A stretch of DNA of 64,000 nucleotides. Source: Prorocentrum cordatum. Lineage: Eukaryota; Sar; Dinophyceae; Prorocentrales; Prorocentraceae. Below are positions 1 to 11,047 of this stretch, in pieces. Every line of letters starts with the position of its first letter. The first letter of the stretch is position 1. The DNA lies in assembly GCA_963575745.1 (NCBI GenBank), contig CAUYUJ010012069.1, positions 62,001 to 126,000 of the forward strand. Direction: 5' to 3'. A model generated the notes under the pieces. It was not told where the DNA came from. It ran no database searches and saw only the letters and a list, made by a program, of their open reading frames with translations. A program made the position numbers and the translations under genes.

Positions 1-985
1 TACGTGCATGCCCCTTCCTGCCTTTGCGCTTGCCGGCCGAAACGGGGAGGGCGACTTCGCCAGGCCCATGTGCTTCATCGTGTTTGACTCCCTTGCCGCC
101 GCTGCCGCGGCCACCGCCGCGCCCTGTGCGAGCGTTCCTCTTTGTCGGCTTGGAGCGGGGGTCGCTGGCGTTCACGCCGGCGACGCCGACGTCGCCCTCC
201 ATGACCAAGGCCTTGGGCGGTTTGAACAAACGCTTGTAATAAGACTCTGGCTTGAGGTGCTCCACTGTGGTGAACCCTGGCCGCGCGTCTGCTAGACGAG
301 CCAACGCCAGCAAGTACTGCCGCCCCACAGTAATTGCGCTTGGTTTGACCCGCCATTTCTTCGGAGAGCCCGTCAACACATCGACTGCAGCAGGTGGGCC
401 AGCGTCAAGCCGCGCTCCGCGAGCCCACCCATGGCGCTCCAAATGCAAGAGAAGTTCCAACTGCGTCATGTCTGTGACGGGGATGTCCGGGCGTGGCTCC
501 GCAACGCTCTGATGCGGAGTAAGGTGGAAGCACGGTCTCACCAATGACTCTGCTTCCGCCGTCAGTTTCCAACTCGACGCCGTTGAAGTTGTCGAGGTGA
601 ATTGGGCCACGCTCTTTCTCTCCAGAGCTGCGAGCACACGCGAGCGAACAAGGCCAGCATCATGACTCAATGTAAAGGATGGCCCGCCAATGTCGGACTC
701 AAGAGCGCCAACCGAATACAGGGCTTGAAGCGTGCGTGATAATTCCAAAGGGTCCAGCTCTGGAAGTTCTAAGCATGGCAATGCAAAATGAGGCTGGGGC
801 CCCACCACCCAACGACGCACTGTTTCGACACACTCGAGCAACAAGTCTCGGGCAGCGACGTGCCCCGAGAATGTTTTATCATTTCTCTCTTTGTCATCCT
901 CGCAGACAAGTACGGTCTTCGCAGGCTTGATCGTGTGGCTCACCTGCATGACATCGATGGAGATATCTGTTGGCTTTAACGTTGT
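1..985 (-). pseudogene. C-terminal part of a dinoflagellate-type multicopy gene, unknown function, runs off left edge
   Basis: On the minus strand one frame is open from 985 to the window edge, about 328 codons, and is still open at base 1. The residues TQLELLLHLERHGW are followed by KKWRVKP, then YLLALARLADARPGF and SYYKRLFKPPKAL, and a basic Gly/Lys/Arg-rich tail. I remember the same order (a leucine-rich ELxxxLExxGW stretch, a K.W segment, then Y-L-x-A-L) from long, many-copy dinoflagellate proteins of unknown function. This is the downstream end of the gene whose other pieces lie up to 5762. The frame is closed upstream by a TAA at 986-988, so a frameshift or intron joins it to the piece at 894-1502. 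No catalytic motif is visible. Confidence 0.55.
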
Positions 986-1502
986 TTACCATCAATATAA
1001 GCACGGCTGGGCTTGCCAAGGGACTCACTGACGATCCAGAAGAATGTAAATTGCCTGAAGGGTTCAGGTCAATGCGAGGCGAGGACTCGCATTGGTCCAA
1101 CAGCCTAGGGTGAGAAAGCCACGAGAGACTTTCATTACACACAATGTGGAATGAGGAGTGCAAGGAGGGCAACTCGTAGCAAACCAACCCAAGGCTGAGG
1201 GCCAACTCTGGAGCTTCGCTTCTAGGAAGATAGTTCCTGGGTGGAGCTGGATTGATCTTGCTGTTTGCCTTGCCCTTAGCAGGCGCCGCATCCGCCGTCG
1301 AAGAATTCACGTCGGGCTCGAAGGTCACAGAAGGCAAAATCTCATGGCGACCCATTACGTTCCAATCTAAGTCGCATCTCGCCAGCTCTTGGGACAAGTC
1401 TACAGAGCAGGGCAGTAATGGTCTTAGAGTCTCTTCAAGTGTCGGAAGAGGACATTTCAATTTCATAGAGTAGATAGCATATGTTTCCCACGTTTGCAAC
1501 AA
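894..1502 (-). pseudogene. Internal fragment of the same multicopy gene
   Basis: A 202-residue minus-strand frame contains LKCPLPTLEETLRPLLP and CDLDWNVMGRHEILPSVTFEPDV. I recognise this as the segment before the C-terminal part in the same dinoflagellate multicopy family. It is followed by an Asn/Ser/Ala-rich linker. It overlaps the next piece (1-985) in another frame, so the reading frame must change near 985-1070 by an indel or an intron. No GT-AG intron is obvious. Its function is unknown. The upstream 1503-2340 interval does not keep a recognisable frame. Confidence 0.45.
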
Positions 1503-2340
1503 AAAAAGCTTAAGTTTGAATCCACGTATGATCGTCGCAAATATGTCCGGCTCACCATTGACCTCCTTGCTCAGATTTAGGTGCGGGGGCCCTGGGGGCC
1601 CAGGCCCGCCGCCGCCAGCGCCGATGCCGCTGCTGGCCCCCGAGCTGGCAGCAGCGCCACTAGGTGCGCAATGCGGCAGCCCCGAAGCGCCAGCCGCCGA
1701 ACCTGCAAGTTCGCTGAAAACTGCTCGCTCGTGTGAGCACTAGCTACTCCCCCCTGGCGTAGCGTTTTGGATGCGTCTGCCAGCGTCGACTCCGAACCAG
1801 ACGTATAATAAACACTCGTTAAAAGTCAAGCGATGCGGTGCGGCTAATCAAGGTAGCCCACCCTGGAGGAACGATAAGTAGGATAACAGTGGGTATAGAT
1901 GTCCAGATCGTCAACAAGTCAGGAGTAGAGTACAAGTAGAAGAGGATGGGGGAAGGAGGAGGAATGGAGAATGGAGGAGGAGGTAGGACGGAGTGAGGAG
2001 AAAGAGAATGTTTTGGACGCTTTCCAATTCAAAACGATTTGAAATCAGTAGAAGAGATTGGCCATGTCACCAAGGCCCCGACTGGATGGCTCAAACCTGT
2101 TTCGACAAGTACTACCAAGTAGCTTTAGCCTCGCTGAGGCCTCCACTCTCCTGCTGCTGGACCGCATCTAGCGCCCTCAGCCCGCTCCGCTCACGCCCGC
2201 CCATGCCCACCGCCAGCCCGCCCGCCCGCCACCCGCCCATGCCGTGTCATTCCTAGGGGGCCCTCGAGCTGTAGGGGGCACGAGCCAGGAACCGTTTTGG
2301 ACGTGGGCCTGGAAGGGAGCGGGGAGCGAAGGCTCAACTT
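1503..2340. other. Non-coding or degenerate spacer within the broken gene
   Basis: The interval contains a Gly/Pro/Ala-coding low-complexity patch at about 1575-1700 on the minus strand and purine-rich GGA sequence at 1935-2000. I see no conserved frame, RNA gene or repeat unit. It may be an intron or decayed coding sequence of the surrounding minus-strand gene. Confidence 0.4.
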
Positions 2341-3192
2341 CTAAGCCTGAGAACCGCTGCCGCCGCCACTGCTGCTGCTAGCGCCCGCGTGCCCGCCGGA
2401 GCGGCCGCCGCCGCCGCTTGTAGTCGAGGGCGGCGGTCCTGCGGCAGCGGCGACATGGGACATGTCTGGAGGCACTGGAGGAACTCCATCATCAGGAGGC
2501 GCTGCGCACACGTCTGGCAAAGCCGCAAACTGGGTCTGCAAGTCACCCCGATAAATCACTCGACTCGTCCACTTCTGAGGTGTGCGGGTGCCCAGGTCAC
2601 CACGTTCATTAGCCCATTGCTCCAGTGATGGATGATACTGCAATCCCAGGGCCTTCAGTGCGTCTCTCATGGTACCAGCCTGGCCGATTAGAACGGATAG
2701 ACGGATTGCCAATTTTGGATTATGAGTCATCATCTCCACGATCTCGCCCCGGCGCAAGCCGAGACTGGCGTATGCTTCAGAATGGTGACTGGACAGTCGG
2801 ATCGCCAAGTGCAGTTGGGCGTGACGACGCTCGATGCTCTGTTCCAAATTGGAGGCGAACATCGCCTTTCTGCGTATAGCCATCAACTCGGGCAAATCCG
2901 CGATGTCGGTATCGCCCCGCAGGAACTGAAATATTTGCCCCCGAATGATGGAACCATGACCGAACATCCGCTCCGTCATCGGGTGTTTGACGTCCTGCGC
3001 TGTCAAGTTCTCGTACAAAACCAAGCAGATAGCGAGGCGCGTCCTCATGCACATGTGGTCAAAGTGGCCCACGCACAGACATTTCAGGGGCAGCTGCGCG
3101 ATGGGGTCGAGCCGCACCTGCATCTCTGCAATGATGAAGGCCTTCGCAGCGGCAAACTCCCCTGAATATCTTGCTCGAGTCATTGGCACCAA
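2341..3192 (-). pseudogene. Central fragment of the multicopy gene (ERRHAQLH motif) with Gly/Ser-rich tail
   Basis: The 283-residue minus frame begins within EFAAAKAFIIAEMQ and includes SIERRHAQLHLAIRLSSHHS followed by EAYASLGLR. In families I remember, an E-R/K-x-H-A motif followed by basic and Ser-rich helices sits in this position. After NPKLAIRLSVLIGQAG the protein becomes Pro/Gly/Ser-rich (GGGGRSGGHAGASSSSGGG) and stops at 2341. It overlaps the preceding frame (3059-4454). The natural join is a small indel near 3165, because the upstream frame reads LLRRLVNVGAND just before this one begins. Its role is unknown; a transposon origin is possible but not shown. Confidence 0.5.
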
Positions 3193-4454
3193 CGTTGACC
3201 AGGCGGCGCAAGAGTTCAGTGTTCTTCAAATCCAATGCTTCGCGCATCAACTCATGGAATGCCCCGCAAGCCATCTCAGGTATACGACGACCCCACATGG
3301 GGCAAGTCTTCTTAAGGTGGACAAGGTTGTGCTGCCTGCAGAAAGCTCCCGGGTCGCACCGACGCCCCTGAGACCACGCCTCAAGCCATCCGAGGGCTGA
3401 TGCAATGACTGATATCAAACTGATGTACGCCCAGAAGTAGGGACTTGCATTTGCTGCCGTTACCTTCGCTACTTGTCCAGCATGCTCGTCGTTCCAGTTT
3501 GCACGTTGTGGCGCTTGTCCATGCCTGCCGCCACTGCCGGGGCCATCTCTAAATTGCACGCGATCTTCGTTCCAGAACGTGAGGGGATACTGCCTGGTAA
3601 GCAGCCACTCTGTAATCTCAACGACCGCACCCCAGACCCTTCCTCCTTCGAAGAGCGGAGGCCCACTGCGGAAGAATGGTCGCCAAACAGCGCTGTCTCC
3701 AACCAAGCATGTTTCAACGAATATATCCCTCGAGAAGCTGTACTGAAACACCACGCAGAAAGCTTCCACAGACTTCTTCACCTCGGGCCAAGACGGTAGA
3801 TGTTGAAGTACGCGCGTCTGAGTATTTTCGACTGCATGGAACGAGCCTGATATGTGCAATGATTGCCGCATGTGCAGCTGGGTCTGCATGTCTTCCATTA
3901 CGTTGTGGAGGTGCCCGTCCGCGGCCCCCATGTCGGCGTCGTCGCCGTAGCCGTCATCCCCAGCCGTTGGGCGCGTAGGGTGCCAATGAGGAAACATGTC
4001 GCTGGCCTCGCGCGAAGCCGATGAAAGGTGCGACTCAACTCCCTGGTCGGTGACCACCGCGAAGAACTTGCCGAGTAGATTGCTGACGATCCGCCACGAG
4101 TCGCACTCGAGTCGAACGCCGTGCAGCAAAGTATGAAGTTTGCGCGCGGCACTGCCATGGCGGGACCCGATGCCAACTGGAGGAAACTTGTGTTTCTGCA
4201 TACATCGTCCAAGATTGCGCTGAACCTCCTGCATTGTCATCGAAGTGTTCTCGTCCACCGGCTCGCGTTGGAAGAGGGGCGAGCCTATCCGCCATCCTCG
4301 CCGCCCTGTCGAGGTCGGAGCCGCTAATGGCAGTGAACTCGTGGGTAAACCTGAAACGGAAGCCAAGGACTCTCACTTCCTCCTCCGCCTCCTTCTCCGC
4401 CATACCGTCCTGACCGCCCTCCCCTGGACCCGTTATTATCATCCCCCTCGCCAT
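3059..4454 (-). pseudogene. Central fragment of the multicopy gene, two frames
   Basis: The minus strand reads MAEKEAEEEVRVLGFRFRF and SDLDRAARMADRLAPL in one frame from 4454 to about 4275. It continues as FQREPVDENTSMTMQEVQRN in a second frame down to about 3165, so an indel lies near 4270. Notable segments are an acidic GDDGYGDDADMGAADGHLH linker, WPEVKKSVEAFCVVFQYSF, GGRVWGAVVEITEWLLTRQY and CDPGAFCRQHNLVHLKKTC. The WGxVVxxxEWLL segment matches my memory of the dinoflagellate family. There are no recognisable catalytic residues. The joins with both neighbours are frameshifted, which argues for decay. Confidence 0.5.
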
Positions 4455-4565
4455 GTTTCATATCGTTTGAGGGTTATGCTTCTTTATAAAAAAGAGCTCC
4501 CCGTGCGTTTCGACGATGACTCCGAAACCCCACTGGGCGCCCCAGAAGAATCCCCGCCCGAAAAT

Positions 4566-5762
4566 TCACCCAGCGAACCAATCTCGGCCGCCCCGGGGCG
4601 ACGAGTCCATCATGGAGTAGATGGCGGCATCGTCCGCGATGAGGCTCCTGCGCTTGTCCCGGTGCACGGGCATCCACGCGGCGTCGAGGTAAAGCCGCGA
4701 CCTGCTCAACGTCGCCGCGCTGGGAAGCAAATTATTTGCCATGATCTGCTCTGCTGCATATTTCAATGCGATTGGGGGAATGCGCAGCGCCTGCATGATC
4801 GTTGATCTGAACGCGTTGGCGCCGCCGCTGTTGTCTGTGCCCCGGGCGTGGAATGAGAAGATCAAGCACTGCACGTGGAAGTGCGGGTTGAAACCGCCGC
4901 GGCGGTCGAGTGCGCGATTATGATGGCCACCGCGCCCGGGGCAGCTCGACCAACTCCACTTGGCAAATGCTTCTGGAACCAAAGACGCTGCGCAGCGGTC
5001 CAGCCAGGACGCGAAGTTTTGCAATTGACCTTGCACAACATCACGTTGATTTCAGTGGGCGGCCAATCTCGCTGATGACCATGCTCTGAGATGCGATGAG
5101 AACGTCGTGCACATGTCTCTGCTGAATATGCCCTGGTCAGTCATTGCGGCGGCGATGTCCTTGCTGACGCCGCAGGGGTCCTGTTCTGGGGGATGCTCTT
5201 GTGAGTCTGCTACTTCAGGGTCTGCATCGATAGCGTTATGGCGACACCTATGCCATGTATCGTGAATGATCGCGGACCACACGCAACGAAATCGACAATC
5301 GATAGCCAATGCGTACCAACATTGTGCTACCACCAAGATTGACACTGGAAACGGCAGCTGCAAGACAGTGCAGGAATCCAAAAAGGCGGCCTCAATCAGT
5401 CCATCGCTGGCCCAGCGCTGCAACAACTCACAAACGCGACCCCGGCCGCCCAGCAGAGCGCCTTCGAGCGGGCGGTCTCGGCACTCATTCGTTAGCTCAA
5501 ACCATAAATGTTTTGGAGATTCAATGCCGAAGCCAGCGTGGATCATGTCGATACCCTGCTCGAGACGGCCAGCTTCAGCTACTTCGAAAAACCTCATGAA
5601 TGGGCGATTGCCGCCGCTCCAATTTGACATTGCTCGGGCTTCCTTTCCTGACTCGCTGAGTGCTCCTGTATATTTGCCACTGTAACGCAGAAGTGCTACT
5701 CCACATATCCGGCTGTAAGATGCATCGCGGTGGGAAAACATTGAGGCCCCGTGCTCTTCCAA
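4566..5762 (-). pseudogene. N-terminal part of the multicopy gene with a DSSP-GGRDW motif, one internal TGA
   Basis: One frame runs from 5762 to 4566 with a single internal TGA at about 5052. It holds SPKHLWFELTNECRDRPLEG, GRVCELLQRWASDGLIEAAF and, after the stop, VVQGQLQNFASWLDRCAASL. It ends in ATLSRSRLYLDAAWMPVHRD followed by YSMMDSSPRGGRDWF. The DSSP.GG(R/K)(D/N)W signature after an S.ATLSRSRL.LD segment is a hallmark I recall from a repeated dinoflagellate gene family of unknown function. The true start is not evident; 5762 is only the first start-like codon. The stop after DSSPRGGRDWFAG at 4566 is probably another lesion, since the fragment at 3059-4454 continues the family order. Confidence 0.5.
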
Positions 5763-6117
5763 GTCTGCCAGTTCTGCATCCTCGAATGTCTCCGTATGAA
5801 ATGTTTGTCGATCTGGCCACGGCTGTCATTTTGAATCATACCCCAGCGGCGCTTACCAGCACGGTGGGCGCATGATGTGATCCAGATGGGGAATGTGTCA
5901 CTCTCGAGGCCCTGTGGGCCGTGCATCCATCATGCTCGGCCGCTCCACGCGGCTCTGTGAATCTGCTACATTGGAAAGAAGGCCACAATGTTTGAGGCAG
6001 GTTTGAGCGCAAATGGCAATGGATGGAGGACAACGGAGACAAGCAAGAAGCACAATGGAACCTGACTGACCAAACGAGCCACTGGAGATTCCAAGAGTTT
6101 GCGTGGCCGACCTCCGC
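5763..6117. other. No feature recognised
   Basis: About 355 bp between the broken gene and the GT repeat. I see no consistent frame, repeat or RNA signature. It could contain the 5' end or promoter of the minus-strand gene. Confidence 0.4.
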
Positions 6118-6281
6118 CTATTCGCGTGCGTTTGCGTGCGTGTGCGTGCGCGTGCGTGCGTGTGTTTGTGTATGTGCGTGATAATTAACATGAAACCTTT
6201 CTGGCGCGTTTGTGTCGCCACAACGCCGCCGAGGGAAAACATGTACGTGTGTGTGTGTGTGTGTGTGTGACTGTGTGTGTG

Positions 6282-6366
<85 letters not shown>

Positions 6367-6412
6367 GCGTGCACGCGTGGTCGCGCGCGCGCGCGCGTTG
6401 GCGAGTGAGAAG
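6118..6412. repeat. Microsatellite (TG)n grading into (GCGT)n and (GC)n
   Basis: GCGTGTGC-type tetranucleotides at 6120-6180 are followed by a long TG tract at about 6246-6330, then GCGT repeats to 6370 and CG-rich sequence to 6400. His/Thr and Val/Cys frames crossing it are not genes. Confidence 0.95.
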
Positions 6413-7005
6413 GAGGGCGAGCGGCGGCGGGGGGGGGGGGGGGGGGGCGGAGGAGGACAAAGGGGGGTGGTGGAGACAGGAGGAGGGTGGAGGAGGATGG
6501 AGGAAGGAGGAGTAGGGCGGAGGAGGAAGAGAAGGACCGGGACGAGGGTGGAGGAGGACGGAGAAGGAAAAAGAGCCACAACATGGGGCGCGATCCGTGA
6601 GGGGTGGCCGAGCGTGACAGGAAGTTCCCTGGCGCCACATGGAGCCGCCCCTGGCGCGACAGCCGGGGGGCGGCCCCTTTCCCCCCGCGTCGCCCCCCCC
6701 CCCCCCCGGCCCCTTCTTTCCCAAGACTAGGACTGGGAGAAGGGTGGAAGCGGAACCAGGGGAAAAGGAGGGGTGGAGGAGGAAAAGAAAGACCCGGGGG
6801 AGGGCGGGGGAGGAAGAGGAGGAAAGGGGGCCGGGTGGAGGAGGAAGAGGAGGAGAGGCCGCAGGGCGGAGGAATTCCGAAGATAAGGAGGACAAAGGCT
6901 ACATGTGGAGGATGGTGGAGGGCGAGCGGGAGGGCAGGGTGCACAGGGCGCGGTTCCATCTCAGGAGGCGCGCAGTGGGTAGGGACAGGGCAACGGTGAA
7001 AATAA
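6413..7005. repeat. Purine-rich GGA low-complexity tract with poly-G and poly-C runs
   Basis: A G run at about 6429-6447 is followed by GGAGGA-rich sequence to about 6900, broken by a C run at about 6693-6707. It directly precedes the truncated retroelement. Arg/Gly/Pro-rich frames through it are compositional. Confidence 0.9.
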
Positions 7006-8250
7006 CTAATCGCGCGGGCCCTCAAGTGGCACCACCTCGAGCCAGCCGCCGTCCCGGAGTTCGGGGCATCCCTGCCAGGAGACGCCGTCGTCATTGACGG
7101 GGTGGTCGCGATGATCCACTCCGTGCTGGTGTTTGGCTGGTCGGGCAGCCCAGGAGAGTACATGGCGTTCGCCTGGGCCGCGAAGAAGGAGCGCGAGCGC
7201 CATCGGCCCCCCATGCCATCCGTCAACGACGAGATCAGCTTCGCGAGCAAGTGGCTCATGGACGACGGGGCGGTGCTCGAGCCCCTGCCTCAGGCGGTCA
7301 ACGCCGACGAGCTCGCTGAGGAGAGTGAGTTCGCACCCGAGCAGCTGGCGTGGGGACTGCGCATGAACTTCAGCAAGAAGACGACACGCCTCCCCGAGCA
7401 GAAATGCATCAAGGCGCAGTGCCTACTCGCACTGCCGGAGCTGGCCCACGGGTCACGGCGCGCCCCCGCGAAGCTCGTGCAGGAGCTGATGGGGCGCGCG
7501 CAGCGCTGGAATTCCGCGCAGCCTGCGATCCGCCCTGAGCTCCCAGTCCTCGACAAGCTTCTGGGGCATGTAGCCGAGGGCTCCGCCTGGGCGAGTCCTA
7601 CGGGCGACCCGGACACCGCGGCGGCCGCGCGGGACGAGTGGGGCCGCACTCCGGAACTTTTCCGGGTGACGTTCGACGCGCCGGTGGCCTGGGGCACGTC
7701 TTTCCAGGCAGGCTTCAGCCAAGCGCTGACCCCCCGCGAGCTGATGGCGCTGCCGGGGGCGGCGCGCCGGGCCCGCTGGGCCGGAGGCGACAGAACTGCG
7801 CATGCGATCGGAGCCGTCGACTGGGGCCGTGCAAGCGAGAGTCTCGCCGCCAGCCCACCTTCGTACTTGGCCACAGAGGCGAGGCCGCTGCTGGAGCAGC
7901 TCAGCAACGCGGCGACTGGACCGAGTTCGGAGGACGACTGGATCATCTCGGTTGTGGAGCTGCTGGCGCTGGTGGCGCTGGCCGCATGATGGGGGCATCT
8001 GCGGAAAGGCGAACTCGTGTTCTACGTGACGGACAACGCCAACGTCATGTCGTGGCTGAGGAAACGTCGGCCCAAGAACGCGCTGGGCCGCCACCTGCTG
8101 CGCGTGGTCGAGAGGCTAGAGACCGAGCGCGGCTTCATGCTCACCGCCTTCTACGCGCGCACGTGCCACAATGAGGTGGCGGACTGGCTGACGAGAGAAG
8201 AAATGAAGAAGGTGCACAGCGAGCTCGCGAGGGCTGGCACAGGCCGGGGC
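7006..8250 (+). pseudogene. 5'-truncated reverse transcriptase and RNase H of a retroelement
   Basis: The frame opens immediately after a TAA at 7003-7005 with RALKWHHLEPAAVPEF, so the element begins inside the RT palm. FGWSGSPGEYMAFAWAAK (about 7129-7180) fits RT motif B. WLMDDGAVLEP (about 7250-7280) carries the Asp-Asp of motif C. EQLAWGLRMNFS and LVQELMGRAQRWNSAQP resemble the thumb. RNase H follows: GGDRTAHAIGAVDWGR, then after an in-frame TGA at 7987-7989, VFYVTDNANVMSWLRKR and FYARTCHNEVADWLTRE, a typical dinoflagellate retroelement RNase H ending. The stop and the 5' truncation mark it as dead. RT type is uncertain; it differs from the minus-strand element at 35547-41513. The frame changes again at about 8250 into the methyltransferase-like part. 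Confidence 0.75.
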
Positions 8251-8255
8251 CCCCC

Positions 8256-9235
8256 GCCGCCTGGGGCGCCATCGCTAAGGGCGCCCAGGACAAGCTCCTG
8301 CGGATCCCCGGCGAGGCGGGGCCGCTGGCCGAGGCGGCCCTGCGGCGCTGGGCCTTGCGCGCGCCAGCCGCGCCGAAGGCGAGTCCCCCCCTGACTGGCC
8401 AGACCGGCGTCGAGCTGGGCGGGCCACCCCAAGGATATCGAAATGCTTTCGTGAAGCTCGGAGGGCGGGAGGCGGGCCACGGGCAGGCAGCCGCCTGGGC
8501 GCTCGCATCATTGACCCTGGACCCGCGGGGCTCCGAGACCGAGGCCCTCCTCGTCCGCGCGGGACAGGGCCGCCCCAGCGTGGTCATCGCCGACGCGCCG
8601 GTGGGGCTCGTCGTTCAGAAGCTCGAACGATCTCTCAAGCAGCTGGGCTACACGCTGACCTCGCTCGACCTCCTGTGCACAGAGCATGGGGGCGCCACCT
8701 CGAGGACCAAGAAGGTACTGGTCGCCTGCCGTGACCCTCTCGCGCACTGCCTGGCGAGCCGGTTGCCGCCGGCGCGCCGCGTGGCCCACGGGGTCAAGCA
8801 CTTATTGGAGCTGAACCCGGACGGGGACTGGCTGGATGACCAGGGGGAGACCCTCCTGCCCCAAGATCCGCACCACCGGCAACCCGCTGCTGCCAAAGCC
8901 CGCTGGGCACATCACCACCAAGGGGGTCAAGCACCTGCTGTGCAGCCCAGACGGCCCTGCCGGCACCCCACGGTGGCCGGGCAAGGAGCCCGCAGGGCCA
9001 TCCCCTGGCAGCGCGCAGGGGAGGGTGAGAGCGCTCACACCACGAGAGATCTGGCGCGTCCAGGGCGGCAACGACGCCGCCTGGGACAAGTACCTGGCCG
9101 AGGGGACCACCAGCGAGGAGCTGCTCCGTGCGGCGGTGCGGGCGCTGCCGCCGGAGTCGGCTCAGACGGTGCTCAGAGCGGTCGCGCTGGCCATGGACGC
9201 GGACACCGAGAAAGGTCGGGGTCTGCCATGGCCCA
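8256..9235 (+). pseudogene. Cytosine-C5 methyltransferase-like domain fused behind RNase H
   Basis: Continuing after a frameshift from the RNase H frame, this stretch shows a C5-methyltransferase C-terminal order. RPSVVIADAPVGLVVQKLE (about 8570-8626) sits where motif VI/VII (vvxENVxgl) is expected, but the ENV is not kept. LGYTLTSLDLLCTEHGG with SRTKKVLVACRDP (about 8644-8740) resembles motif VIII. RALTPREIWRVQGG (about 9028-9069, another frame) closely fits motif IX of Dcm-type enzymes. The glycine-rich motif I and the Pro-Cys motif IV are not recognisable upstream, so only the C-terminal half is seen. A frameshift lies near 8840-8880. In family terms it would have methylated DNA; this copy cannot be active. 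Retrotransposon-borne cytosine methyltransferases have been reported in dinoflagellates. Confidence 0.6.
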
Positions 9236-9763
9236 GAGGAGCAGGCGGCGCGGGGGGCCACGCAGCGCTGGTTCCGGGCCTGGGCCATCGCCCCGGACAA
9301 CCCAGCAGCCGAGGCCTTGCGCCAAGACAGAGAGGCAGCCGGAGGCAACCTCTCCACCGAGATCCACAAGAAGCGCCACAGGAGCCAGAGGATCAGGTTC
9401 AAGCAGATCGACGACGACAGGATCCTCGGCCCAACCACCCCGCCGTCCGCCGACGAGGTCCGCCTGGGCGCGGGCCCGGCCAGCCCTCGTGCGCCGCGAG
9501 GTGCCCGCGCGCGGCTAACCCGCAAGGAAAGGACCGCGGCGACGCCGGAGCTGGTCCAGCCGCAAGCCCTGGGGCGGGCGCGCGAGAGCCTGCCAGTGCC
9601 ACCTGCCCACCCCATGGTGGGTGGGGGGCACTATGGCGAGTGGTTCCGCGACCTGCGCACGGAGGTGATGCTGCAGAAGCTGACGCTACAGCGGCACCCG
9701 CTACGTCCACAGGAACCAGGGCTTCCAGCGCGGGAACGAGGTCACGCGCGAGGTGGCCGCTAA
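9236..9763 (+). pseudogene. Uncharacterised 3' tail of the RT-RNase H-methyltransferase element
   Basis: A third frame gives GATQRWFRAWAIAPDNPAAE, KKRHRSQRIRFKQIDDDRIL and HYGEWFRDLRTEVMLQKLTL, ending at 9763. The segment follows the methyltransferase-like domain without a gap, and its charged helical composition is unlike the flanking low-complexity DNA, so I take it as the tail of the same element. No known domain is recognised. Confidence 0.4.
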
Positions 9764-9773
9764 GCCGCACCAC

Positions 9774-10417
9774 GGCTGAGCGTGGCGCCGCCGGCCCAAG
9801 GCCTGGCGAGCGAGTGAGATGGGAAGGTGCCGTGAGACGGCTGAGTGTGGCGCCGCCGGCCCAAGGCCTGGCGATCGGTGAAGGGATGGAGTGCTCCGCC
9901 GCCGGCCGCGGCCTGGCGTGCGGAGCCGAGCCGGCGCATGACGCCAGGCGTAGCGTTCGAGCGCCCGCGGGCAGCTGGGCGCCTGCGGGCTGCGGGGCGT
10001 TGGCGGCGGCGGCTGGACGCCCGCGGGGCCGCCGGGCCGCCTGGGCCCACGGGGCAGCCGTGCGCCCGCGGGCAGCAGCGCGCGCGCGGCCCGCGGTGCC
10101 TGGGGGCGACGGCGGCTGGGCGCCCAGGCGACTGGAACCACGCTGGCGTCCTCCCGCGGGCCAGGCCCGTGGGTTTCCCCACGGCAAGCCTGGCGCTGAA
10201 TTCGCAACCGCAGTGCCGTCATGAGGGGACGGCGGTGTGGGCTTGGGCGCAGCCGGCGGCAGGCACTGCCACGCCGCCTGGCCGCACCCCGCGCCGGCGT
10301 CGCGTAGGCACTGGCGCACGAAGACCCGGGTGCCGGCGGCCGCAGGCCGCCCGCGCCCCGGACCACAGTGGAGGGTGTGCCGGCAGCGACCGCTGCCAGG
10401 CGCGCCCGAAAGAGGGC
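9774..10417. repeat. GC-rich region with a 65-bp tandem duplication
   Basis: GGCTGAGYGTGGCGCCGCCG starts at 9774 and again at 9839 (65-bp period). A third degenerate copy, around CCGCCGGCCGCGGCCTGGCG, follows near 9898. The rest to about 10417 is GC-rich without clear frames or longer repeats. Confidence 0.8.
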
Positions 10418-10933
10418 GGCAGAGCCCGCTGACGCGTGGAGCGGAGCATGCGCACACGCAGCGCCATGACAACATCGTCATCTGAGTCATCATATTTTCC
10501 TCCTCGACCTCCCTCAGCTTGGGGTCGAGGTGCCTTTTCGGTAGTGCGTCACTGCTGACAGGGATAGCTTAGTTGTTTGGTCTAAACGCCCCAGGAATGC
10601 GGGGGCCCGTCTTCTCCTGTCCTTGCCCCTGCCTCTGTTGCTCTCCCCTTCTTCCCCCTCTGGGGCTCTAGCTTTTCTGGGCCAAGCTGGCCCGCCCAGG
10701 AGGCCCTGCAGGCCTCTCCCACCCGTTGGCCTTCGAAAGGCTCTGTGCCCGCGGTCGAGGGGCCGCAGGCGGCAGAGCCCGCTGACGCGTGGCGGAAGGC
10801 GTGGAGCACAGCGTGCGCACACGCAGCGCCATGACAACATCGTCATCTGAGTCATCATATTTTCCTCCTCGACCTCCCTCAGCTTGGGGTCGAGGTGCCT
10901 TTTCGGTAGTGCGTTACTGCTGTCAGGGATAGC
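10418..10933. repeat. Direct repeat of about 120-150 bp, copies offset by 365 bp
   Basis: The block from CGCACACGCAGCGCCATGAC (10451) to GGGATAGC (10568) recurs almost unchanged at 10816-10933. Shared sequence (GCAGAGCCCGCTGACGCGTG) also lies just upstream of each copy. The 10569-10768 interval between them is CT-rich. The block holds the inverted words GACCTC and GAGGTC. No coding potential is recognised. Confidence 0.85.
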
Positions 10934-11047
10934 CGTAACGCCCCCCCCCGCCGTGTGGTTCCGTCACCGCAACCGCGCCCGCGCGCGCGACGCGACGAGC
11001 GACGAGCGACGAGCGATGACGACGACAGCGACGACGACGACGCGAGC

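Noticed and set aside
894-1502. Intact small gene of 202 residues
   Set aside because: Its start and stop are not in plausible context, and the sequence fits as an internal piece of the broken multicopy gene.
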